Notes under the pieces: generated by a model
What the model was told of the DNA's origin: nothing
The model's database searches: none
What the model saw: only the letters and a program-made list of their open reading frames with translations
From: Tretioscincus oriximinensis
Lineage: Eukaryota; Chordata; Lepidosauria; Squamata; Gymnophthalmidae
Direction of reading: 5' to 3'
Assembly: GCA_022410635.1 (NCBI GenBank)
Contig: JAJVDF010000206.1
Coordinates: 1,134,330-1,198,329, forward strand
DNA length: 64,000 nucleotides
Made by a program: the position numbers and the translations under genes
Shown: positions 48,995 to 59,500 of the stretch, one piece after another
How the letters are laid out: every line of letters starts with the position of its first letter
Position numbering within the stretch: position 1 is the first letter of the stretch

Positions 48995-49440
48995 CGTAAG
49001 AGGAGCCNTCCACTGCCCACCAATTGCCCCTGGGGAGTCCAAAACAAAAGGAAGCACAATCTTCATCTCTCTGCAAATGGTATTTCAGAAATACTGCCTG
49101 CTGCTTGGAGGCAGCCTCAAGAAACACCCTTCCTCGAAGCTGTTTATACCCTTGGTGTCCACGAACCTGTCTAATCCTGCCTTAAAGCTATCCAGGCTGC
49201 TAGCTACCACACCTCTTCTTGAAGTAAATTCCACTGACCCATTGACCCTCTGGGTGAAAAAACACTTTCCTTTGTCAGCCCTCACTCTCCTGCCCCCTAG
49301 TTTCAAGGAGGGCCCCCTGGCCCTAGNGTTGTGTGATAGAGATAATATTCCCACCCCATGCATGGCTTTATACTCAAATTCGATCACCTCTCAATCGTCG
49401 TCTTTGGAGGCTGAAGAGACCCAGACGTTGCAGGCGGATT
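48995..49440 (-). mobile_element. CR1-like LINE 3' end abutting the EIF2AK2 promoter
   Basis: Tail segments DSFKAGLDRFVDTKG and CFFTQRVNG on the minus strand. The CpG-rich promoter begins where the LINE stops. Confidence 0.75.
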
Positions 49441-49602
49441 TCAAACTCTGTGCGTTTGTGCGTACGCGGAGAGACACGTCCCTGTGAGGAGGAGCCTGCG
49501 ATATTATTTTTTTTTTTTTGTCCCACACGAAGGAAGGGGGGGGGGGAAGTAGTTACGGCCAACCCTGTCCGGGGCGCTGTGCCACGGGGCTGAGCCTTCG
49601 GG

Positions 49603-49616
49603 TTTCAGTTTCATTT
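49603..49616 (-). promoter_or_regulatory. ISRE, perfect AANNGAAANNGAAA
   Basis: The minus strand reads AAATGAAACTGAAA, an exact fit to the ISGF3/IRF consensus with both two-base spacers. Confidence 0.7.
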
Positions 49617-49678
49617 CCGCGAGCGAGGCCGGGGCGCGCAGGGAACCGCAGGCAGAGCGGCGGCCGAGGGTTGCGCTG

Positions 49679-49688
49679 GGAAACGAAA
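49679..49688 (+). promoter_or_regulatory. Ets-IRF composite-like site GGAAACGAAA
   Basis: Fits GGAANNGAAA and resembles the ISRE core of human EIF2AK2 (AAACGAAA). It lies 63 bases past the first ISRE. Confidence 0.4.
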
Positions 49689-49996
49689 GCTGGAGTTGAA
49701 AAGGGAAAGGAGAACGGAAGAGGGAGGCGGGCCCTAGGCAAAGGGGGGTCCCAGTCGCGCGCAGGGGGAGCCCCGCTGTCTGTCCGCCCTTGGGAGAAGC
49801 AGAGCTCGGTGGTGCAAAAGGCAGCAGGGCTTTCCTGGCGCTATTGCGTCGGATAGGAGCAGCACTCGAAGGCAGCCCTGCAGNAGAAGAGAGGGGAGGA
49901 GAGTCCAGATCTGTATGTATTTCTTTCTTTTCAGGACGGTGCCTGATGCGATCCCCACTGAGCCTGATCCAGGGACAGACCTCGGAATAGGAGCCA

Positions 49997-50072
49997 GGCA
50001 TCTGCATGCTAGTGTAGACTATGGCAGGCCCCGAATGGGGCCTGCCATAGTCTACACTGGCATGTGGATGCC
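49997..50072. repeat. Short palindromic element (36-bp arms, 4-base loop)
   Basis: Arms 49997-50032 and 50037-50072 pair with about four mismatches around GAAT. The same core (TAGACTATGGCAGGCCCC) is the host of the hAT copies at 27728 and 27952. Confidence 0.75.
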
Positions 50073-50720
50073 CAAGCTCTGTAGTAGTCCAGCTGGGCCC
50101 ATCAGATTTCCTGTTCCCATTAAATTGAGCAGCCAGAAATTGGGGAAGGCTTAACATTAAAATGTGACTACTAATCATGTTATGAATAATATTAATATTT
50201 TATTTTATCGTGATCGTTATTTCTATCGCCCTGAGACCGTCGGGTATAGATAGGGCAGTATAAAAATGTAAATAAATAAATACTGCCTTTGGCTGCATCC
50301 CCATATCACTGATTTATTTCCCTCTAACTGGATATTCCACAATAAATCACGGATATTCTGGAATAAATCCGTNCCCCCCTAAAGGAGGGTCATAGCTTAT
50401 CTCTGGACTTTGAATATACAGAAAATCCTGACACAGTAGGNATTTTAACCAAATAAGTTGATAGACAAGGACTGAGGGGGCCTCTGGATAAAGGTATAAA
50501 ATCTCCTTTTAATGTGTAACATTTGATATTTATTTTCTGGGAAATCTAGCAGTGACGCTGGGTTCTCTGTGGTGCTGATGGTGTTGACTTATCTTCTGGC
50601 ACGTTTTCATTGAGTTGAAAAGTTTAATAAGATTAAAACAAGGGACATATTATAAAAATATTAGATAGGTGGGAAAGTTTCATTACAAACAATATTGTTC
50701 AACTGTAGCCGATAACAATG

Positions 50721-50788
50721 CAGCCACAATATTTTGCACTTCTAAGCAAAGGATTTCCTTTGCTTAGAAGTGCAAAATATTGTGGCTG
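50721..50788. repeat. Perfect inverted repeat (33-bp arms, 2-base loop)
   Basis: Arms 50721-50753 and 50756-50788 are exact complements. AT-rich outside the GCAGCC end. In presumed EIF2AK2 5' noncoding intron. Confidence 0.8.
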
Positions 50789-51096
50789 TGTTATTATTTA
50801 AAATGAATATTAATCATTTCCAGCCGAAGTATCAGAGGGTGATAAACTGGATCTTCAAGGTCTCATATAGTAGGAACAGATATGAAAAAGGTAGTTTCCT
50901 CCAAATTTCCTTGCATTCCAAAAATATATATTTACCATGACATGGAAGTGGAAGCAAAAGCTTAGAAACTTAGCACAGTCCAGCTGTGACACCGAACAAA
51001 AAGGATCACAGTGGATGTAAAGAAACGAAACAAGGAAGCTCAGCTGAAAGGATCTGGCTGAGACAAAAAGAAGCAAAAGTGATACTGTTGAGGAAG

Positions 51097-51209
51097 AACT
51101 AGACGTGTCTACGAAAGCTTCTGCCACCCACTTTTCTCAAGTTAGTCTCAAAGTGCTGCTGGCCCCTTTGCTGGACTTTCTACTAGACTAACACAGCTAT
51201 TTCTCTGAA
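51097..51209 (+). mobile_element. Retroposon of the palindromic family, single arm
   Basis: Forward body and 3' end only, flanked by perfect 13-bp ACTGTTGAGGAAG at 51084-51096 and 51210-51222. Confidence 0.7.
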
Positions 51210-51540
51210 ACTGTTGAGGAAGTCTGTTAGATTAAGCTAGAGCCATTGACTTCAGGTTACTTATAAATGTCCCCCTGGGTGTTTCAGCTTGAGAGTTTCC
51301 TGTCCCAGTTTTATGTTACTATATATGTATTGTACTTTACATTATATCATTATATGATTGTAANATTTATGAACAATATATTATTGCAACAAATAGGAGG
51401 CCATATGGTTGAACTGAGCTACTTCATGGTTCTTGGCATTCATGCTATCCCATAAATTGTAATGCAGTCTAACAGTAGCCAAAGCTAGACACCTGGCCGG
51501 AACAACTTGCTGGACACATGTCATCGTGGTCACCACGAGA

Positions 51541-51665
51541 GCCAGCCAGTCTGGTGTAGTGGTCAGAATCTTATCTGGTAGATTCCCGGTTAGAGCCTGC
51601 ATTCTTCCAGAAAGCCAGCTGATTGACCTTGGGCTAGCTATAGTTCTTTGGAGTTCCTGGAGTTA
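51541..51665 (+). mobile_element. tRNA-derived SINE head
   Basis: gccagtctggtgtagtggtc and the gaccttgggctagctatagt body, like the copy at 38287. Confidence 0.6.
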
Positions 51666-52149
51666 CAGGTCCTGGTGCTGACCTGTACATTGTACCACTG
51701 TGCAGCATAATGCCATATTAGCAAGAGAGAGGGCCTATAGATAGCATCTTGACCAGTAGTCTGGCTTTATGTTGATGGACACTTAATTGTGTCCATTGAT
51801 GTCCTGTAGAGCAGCAATCGTCCCGATTTTTGGAACACAAATTAGTTAAAGGAGGATTATCATGCTCAAGGCCCCCAAAAGCTTCAAAATGAACAAATTC
51901 CAGCATCTAGAAAATGTGTATTTTATATTTAAAAAAAGAGAAAAGGTTTGTAAGCCAATGCATATTGTTAACAGCCCTGGGGCCTTTGAATATAGGGTGG
52001 TATAGAAATGCAAATAAATAAATATCCACATTATCTTCAAAATANATTGAAGGGTTCTTGGCTTAAAAATTACCCAAAAGCAATAAAAGAGACTAGAATG
52101 TCTGAAAAAGTGCAAAAAAGACATAACTTTCATCAAACAGCATAACTGG

Positions 52150-52680
52150 TATTAAAATTGCATTCTTCAGCCTTGAAAGGAGACGTTTGAGGGGTGATCT
52201 GATTGAAGTGTACAAAATCATGCATGGGATCGACAGGGTGAATAGAGAAAAAATGTTTTCTCTATCACACAACACAAGGACCAGAGGGCACTCCTTAAAA
52301 CTGTTGGGTAGAAAAGTGAGAACAGACAAAGGAAAGTATTTTTTCACCCAGAGGGTCATCGGCCTGTGGAATATACTTCTTGAAGAGGTAGTGGTAGCTG
52401 ACAGCTTGGATAGCTTCAAGACAGGACTAAACAGGCTTATGGAAACCAAGGGTATAAATGGGTACTGGGATGGATGTCTGGATGTTGCCTCTGGGATGGA
52501 GCAACAGGCAGGACTCCTGAGATACCATTTGCAGGGAGTCATGAACAGGTGCATATTTTGCTTTCCTCTGTTCAGACTGCCCAGGTGCATCTGGTGGGCC
52601 TCTGTGTGATACAGAATGCTGGACTTGATGGGCTGTGGCCTGATCCAGTATGGCTCTTCTTACGTTCTTATGTAATTGCA
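52150..52680 (+). mobile_element. CR1-like LINE 3' end
   Basis: A 140-codon frame gives IEVYKIMHGIDRVNREKMF through KTGLNRLMETKG and the tail to tatggctcttcttacgttct. Nearly the same as the 13500 copy, so recently active. Confidence 0.85.
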
Positions 52681-53411
52681 TTCAGACTACATTATGAAAG
52701 AATAAGGATGGATGAATAGAATACCATAATGGAAGTAAAGGCTGGCTTTAACATGCCTTGATCAGGTGATACCAATCATCCAATACAGTTCTGAACTGTA
52801 TTGCAAGTGAAGAGTGATTGCTGTTCATGGAATGGTTGTCCTTGATTCCGATGAACAAAACTTAAAGAAAAATTGTAGAAAGATACAAAATATTTTTTCT
52901 CTCAGGTTCTGCCAAAAAAGTTAAAATGGGTTCTGGCATCACACTTGCAGACATTCAGAAAACCATTGCAGACATTATCTCTATAAAGACCATTTTACCT
53001 CCTGACTTTCAGGCACTATTTCAGATTTTAATGTGTTTGGTTTGTATTCTGTTTTTATTGCTTTTACCCACTCTGAGACCTTCCAGTATAGGGCAGGATA
53101 AAAAAATAAACTAACAAATAAATAGTCTTCCATATATGTTTTGGATTTTCTTTCTTTCTTTCTTTCTTTTTTTGGCCAATGACTATGATAAAACAGCTAT
53201 TTGTATTAAATGTTTTAAGTAAATAAGGAGGTTTTCTAAAGTGACAGGGCAGTAATTCAAGGCACTGAATTTGCCACCAGAGAAGTACTGAAAGTGGAAG
53301 GTGAAGTCTGCAATATTTTGCTCAAAGCTCCATGTTTAGGTTTAACTTCTATGTAAGGACAGTACAGGCAAATAAAATGTTTTTAATTAGAATATCTGTC
53401 ATTCTCACAGG

Positions 53412-53521
53412 ATGTTCCAAATGGCAAACCAACAGGCAAGGCTTCATGAATATTGTCAAAGAAATTCAGCGAGACTGGAATATAGAGACATTGATGCTTG
53501 TGGTCCTCCTCATGATCGTAT
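53412..53521 (+). CDS. EIF2AK2: EIF2AK2 first coding exon
   Basis: The exon proper begins at 53411 after cacag, so noncoding 5' exons are expected upstream. Ends GTAT|gtaagt in phase 2. Encodes the first half of dsRNA-binding domain 1 with CGPPHDR. Confidence 0.9.
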
Positions 53522-56500
53522 GTAAGTTGATGAAACATGTCAAGAGAGTGGTCTGAAAACAGAATATTTCTGCTTTAGTCTGGTTCTTCAATACTGAAGT
53601 ATACGTATATTAAAAGTATGTATTGGAACAGCACCTAAGTGACTGGAAACTGTATAGTCTGCTGGTTACATTCTTCTGGCAAAGAAGGCCTTTCTCTTCC
53701 CTGATCTGATTAAGGCAGTTAACACACATTAATAATTGAGCAAAGGAGCTAGCAGCACTTTGAGACTAACTTGAGAAAAGTGGTTGGCATAAGCTTTCGT
53801 AGACACGTCTACTTCTTCAGATGCTGAGGGACTAATCAGCAGCTTCAGATGCTTAGTCCCTCAGCATCTGAAGAAGTAGACCTGTTTACGAAAGCTTATG
53901 CCACCCACTTTTCTCAAGTTAGTCTCAAAGTGCTGCTAGCTCCTTTGCTGGACTTTCTGCTAGACTAACACGGCTATTCCTCTGAAATTAATAATTGAGA
54001 TCATTGTAGAATAAATAACCTTTGGTGAATAGTTCACACCTTGTCATACCCTAGTCTGCCATGCCCAAAGATTTCTCCAAGGGAGCAAGAAGAGGAAGCA
54101 GAGGAGATCACTGAGCTGAGGCTGTTGAGGCAGAATCTGTAGTCTGGCAGGATTAATGTTAGGATGGCTGGGAAATTTGCCGTAAATGGAAATGGTACCG
54201 TTTCCACAATGCCAACGTAATGGGCTAAACCCCTGTATGACAGCTATGTTGGCATTTTGCATCATCTATTGATTAACTTTTTTCTTAATTCCCTTACTCT
54301 GTATTGTTGAGTTTAAATTATTTCATTGTATATGTTACTTCATACTCCTCTGTTTAAGTTTATGTCTGTGTTCCATAAATTCTTCATCCTCGTCAGTATT
54401 TTTTAGTCTGAATCCATTCACATCTTATAATCACTCCTGCCAATCATTTATTTTTTCATTGTTACAACAATCATGAGAGTCTTTCAACTATGACTCTCTT
54501 TATACTATTACTTATATTCCCCTCTGCTGTTCATATTCAAAATAGCTTGAACCTTCGGCCAGTTGTTCCTCCCCAAACTATCCCTCAGACTTCTAGTGTC
54601 AATTAGAATTCCTTGCTCACTAAGTAAATCCCCTGTTACTGCCATTCTGTTGCCCCATAACATGTTTTCACCCTTCAAGTTAGATGTTTCTCCCCTTTTG
54701 TTAATTTTTTAAATTGGTTTTATGCTATCAGATTTGCATACAGACCTAGATCAGCACCTCCCAGATTTTCGTATACTATTCTCCTTTTCACATTAGACTG
54801 TGGCCTTCCAACCTTTAGCAATNACAGCTGGATGCATAATGGCAGATAATAGAGTAATTATTCTTGTGACACTGATATGTTTAACCCATAAAAATCATGC
54901 AAGAGAACAATTATTGAGACTTTTGGAACTATTCTATTTAATGCTTTCACTGCAATTTTTCCCCAAAGAAGATACCCATTAATAAATACATACAAGTTTT
55001 GAAGAGTTACCAATATTTGATTTCCTTTTTTTTAAAAATTAAATTATTTTACTAAGACGCATATAAATTATACATAAAAAGGGTATCACACAGAAACACA
55101 ACATCTAATCCCCCCTACATATAGATGTTCTAATGGGGCTTTGTTTTTATTTGATTTTCTTTTGTTGTTGCTTCCTTTTTCATTTTAGCTTTACGATAGC
55201 AGTTGTAATTGATGGGAGAGAATATAGCAGAGCAACAGGTAAATCCAAGAAGGTTGCAAAAGAGATTGCTGCAGAATTGGCTCTAGTAAACATTCAGCAA
55301 GAAGAGCAGGTAAGCAGAAGTTAAAGTATTGGAAATGTTTCTAGTTGTAAAATGGTTCTTGTGAGGTTTCAGTATCAAATTGTTGCCATGTTGAATAAAT
55401 CTTTTGCAAGTTTCAAGTTCAGCATTAATTATTCATTGTTAGCCCTTCTATTTTAGTTATATTTATAACTATTATTATTGTAACATATTCTGATACCAGT
55501 GAGTGTAGAGCATGGTATAAATATAATTTTAAAAAAGAAATTAATAATACATGCTGGATAGGTAGTTGAAAGCAAGAATAAATGTTACAATATATAGTTT
55601 CAGAATTAGATAATGACTACAGGAATTCAGCAGAACCTGAAGGAGATGATATGAGACAAAGATGAGGAGAAGAGAAAGGCTGTTTTAGGAAAGCAAAGGA
55701 ATGTGGAAAAGAGAGTTAAAAGAACAATGTGGAAAATACCAAATTATAGTAGAAAAAGAGAACTGATACTAGCAAACTGTTGGAATAGGAGGTAAAACAG
55801 GACCTTGGATGACGCCACCATCACTTAAATATTTGTTTTTCTTCTGAAACATCAATGGCCTTGTGCACCAAGCAGTCAGTTGCTATGATGGATTCTTCNT
55901 TGTTTTAAAAGGAAGCCTTTTGTCCAGTAAATTTGCCACTCGAGTCAAGCTAGATGTATTTAATATTTTACTTGGAAATATCACACCAAACATTGTTTGA
56001 GGGAATTGTGGCTGTTGTGTTGAAAAGGCAAGTTGGCTAAAAGGAACTGTAGGTCAAAAGAGATATTGTTGATGCATGGGAAAATACTGTCAATATTTCA
56101 ATTATGTGTAAATCCCCACAAAAATTCAGGTATCTGGAATTAAAATGTATGAAAAAAAAAGATTCATGTGCTGATCTATTGGGTTGATGGAATTCCGTTC
56201 ACTTCTTACCATGTGATATGGTACTATTTAAAATGCATTTAAATAATAAATAATGTAATTTAAAAACAATTACAATGAGGACATTTTTTTCTACATAATA
56301 TGTGCAAATATGTTAGTATCATTAAAATCTGATAGTATAATAATGGTTAATGAGAAGGGGGGCTGGATGTGTGTCATGAGTATGATATCAAATTTAAATG
56401 TGGTCCTATTCAGTTTCTGTGATTTGGAAAAGTTTATTGAACAATCCTCTACTATTGTAAACAAATGAACTAGTGCATATTCTTCTTCTAGGCAGCTGCT

Positions 56501-59500
56501 CCTTTAAGACTTGTTCAGGAGCCAGCACCACTACCATCAGCACCACCAGCACCACCAGCACCACTGCCATCAGCACCACCAGCACCACTGCCATCAGCAC
56601 CACTACCACCACCACCACTACAGCCTGAACTTGCTGCAAATTTACCTCACGCCTCACCTTCTGATTATATTTGCCTTCTTAACGAATATTCTTCAAAGAA
56701 CAAATTGAACGTTGACTATGAAATAGAAAGACAAGGACCGCCTCACTTGCCGACGTAAGCTACTGATGATTTGAGTTTTTTTACTTTACTGCAGATTTTA
56801 ATACAAAAAAAATCCTCCTTTTTTAGCTGGGTAATTTGACTTGTAATGTGTTCTAAAAGTATGAGCTGTTAATTGAAAAATTCCAAATGGCTTTTCACTC
56901 TTTGGCAAGTGACTGTTGAGGCAAGGGGCTTCAAGAGTTCTTAATGCACATTCTGGGCTCTCTCGAAAAGTATTACGTGATTTCTGAGCAGGTAGTCATG
57001 TCAAGAAACTGTTCATGGATCAGGTATAAGATGGGGGCTCCTAACTGTTTAACCCATTTAGCCTTACATTGCAGTGGTCCAAGATCAAAGGAAGGTGGGG
57101 AAGGGACTAAATTCATTTCTCAAGGGTATTTTTATCACCAGAGTAAGCCTAGCACGTAGTATGAAAATTAGCAGTAACAAACACCAACATATTTGGGGGA
57201 ATTAAAAGTCCCATGATCTCTGAGGAAAATAACATATTAACGCATAAAGGAGGAGCTTGTAAAGTGAGGTTTACTTGAATTCGTTTTGCTTTAACATCGG
57301 AGGAAAAATAGTCTGCCCTGGATTTTGATAGCTGATTCTAACCAATTTTTTTGTCTTCTGTGTTTTGCTGTTTAGCTTTTCCTGTGTTTGTAAAATCAAT
57401 GGTAAAATTTTCTCGCGTGGTACAGGAAACAATAAAAAAGCTGCTAGATCTGAGGCAGCCAGATTAGCGTACAAAGAATTAATTAACCAAGCAACTTCCT
57501 CGGTATGTATCTGCAACAATTAATCAGTAGGATGAGCTAATCCATAGCCACTTAATGCATGCTTGAGTTAAGGTTAATCCACTTGGCTCATTTGTACTTC
57601 AGGTGAAATTTAAGCAGTTCTTTAGATTCTTGAGGCACCACATTCTTTCAGCCAACTCTTCAAATTTAAAACTAGATTTTCTATGTTTATTGGAGTTTTA
57701 ATTTATTTATTAATCTTAATTAAAGATTAACTTTAATTTCAAATGTTGTCAGGCGATAATAGCAAAACAAAAGAAAAACCCCACCACATTTTGACTGGCT
57801 ATCAAATATTTAAGGTTGTTTTTCATGGTTTCTGTTTTTTAAAACAGTTATTAACTTGTTCATATTGTTTTCCTAGCAGGACAGTGCTGCATCTGTAGAT
57901 ACTCCTGAAAACACATCATTTCCTGGGTCCCTAGAAACTTCAAAGGAGTAAGTTACATTTTTAATTTAAAACTTTCTTTTTCAAATAGCCACTCCCCAAC
58001 TCCCAGTTAAAGTTTACAGATTTATTTAACAGTGATATAATTAATGAAAGAAACAAAGACATGTAATACGAACTTTAAATATCAATTGCGTTTTTATTGA
58101 GAAAGATCTCTGTATTCTTTGATTTTTGTCACTCATCAAAATGATGGGAGAGGCATCATACTGTGGCAGTAGCAACTGCTACCGATAAGAAAGGAAATGA
58201 AATCTATTGTGGCGGCTTCCTAATAACTGCAGGCACGAATGGCGCCATCACTAAGGTGACTGTCTCTCATCTGAAAGATCGGGTATTGAGGTCCTGTGTT
58301 GGATGTGGAGAGAGTTGAGCAACCTCTATTAGATTGTAGCTCTAGCCAACCCAGCTATTTGAAAGCAAGAATGGCAAGAAATTGCAACTGACTGTGACCA
58401 AATAAATGGGAGCCATCACAGCCTGATGAGGAAGATAGAATTACAACTTTACACAACAAAATAACTTTGCATGCCAGGGTATAAAAAACCAGTTCTTCTT
58501 TTTAACAAAAAGTTGATAATATTAAGCATAGGCTGTTGTGAGATGTGGCGGGAGGGAAGATATATATAAGCAAACTGTGTTTTTTGTTCAGGATGGAATT
58601 AAATATTTCCAACTATTTATTTAATGGTTTTGTCTGTTTACCCCTTGTTTCTAATCTGGGAGAGGGGGGAGTGCAACCCTTCTGGATCATTTGGTGGCTT
58701 TTGATACCATTGACCATGGTAGTCTTCTGGAAAGGCTGCGAAATTTAGGAAGCTGCAGTGTTTCCACTTCTGTCTCCAAGGCCGATGCCAGAGAATGGTT
58801 GTGGGAGAGATTCTTACTTGATACTGGGGGAACTCCACGAAGGTTCTTCAAGCATCAGTCCTAACATCTATATGAAATTGTTGGGAGAGATAATTTGGAT
58901 TCAACTGTATTCCTATGTTCCATCTGAGATAGGAAAGGTGGGTCTTGAGGCAGTAACTGGCTGAATGATGGCTAATAAATTGAAGCTGTATTCAGACAAG
59001 AGTACTATGTGTACTGGGTCTGTAAAATTGTGGGAACCTTTCCCTCTGTGGTTGAAAGGTCCTGAAAGGGGCAGGTGTAAATGTGGGGTGCTCCTGGATT
59101 CTTTGCAGATGCTTGAAGATCAGCTGGAAGCAGTGACCAGGAGTATCTACCTCTAGTTACATTTGGTTTGCTAGTTATGGCCANTTCTGGATGGAGCATG
59201 AAAAGAGGACACTCCTAAAACAGATTACCCAACCAAGGTGGCTGTTGACTCCAGAAACCAATGTAAATCTTGTGCGGATAATAAAAGAACTGAAATGAAA
59301 CTGGAAATGGAAGAAAACAGCGGAGGAAATTGAATTCACTTCTTAGTTCTCAAAACCGCTGAGCTTCACCCCAGTGAGAAACTCCTGTAAGAAACATAGT
59401 GTGAGTGCCTGATGCACCTCCAAGGGGAGACAATTCCATAATCGGCTACCACAGATTATGAATAAACCTTTGATGAATAAAAATGATGGGCCTGTCAAGA

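Larger units (their letters stand above)
49440..49900 (+). promoter_or_regulatory. EIF2AK2 CpG-rich interferon-type promoter
   Basis: CpG-rich block about 3.5 kb before the first coding exon, which begins with a splice acceptor, so noncoding exon 1 should start here. It contains an interferon-stimulated response element at 49603-49616 and an Ets-IRF-like site at 49679-49688. The human gene also has an ISRE in a TATA-less promoter. The exact transcription start and first splice donor were not fixed. Confidence 0.6.

Noticed and set aside
49504..50178. 224-codon minus-strand frame across the EIF2AK2 promoter
   Set aside because: Arises from CpG-rich DNA with few stops, overlaps frames on the other strand and crosses a palindromic repeat.
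52907..53110. Possible noncoding or first exon of EIF2AK2 after ttctctcagg
   Set aside because: An acceptor-like site and an ATG exist, but the frame runs into a common repeat tail (gaccttccagtatagggcag). No PKR similarity.
56406..56657. Minus-strand Val/Leu-rich frame that looks membrane-like
   Set aside because: It is the antisense of the CCA/GCA repeat in the EIF2AK2 linker exon.
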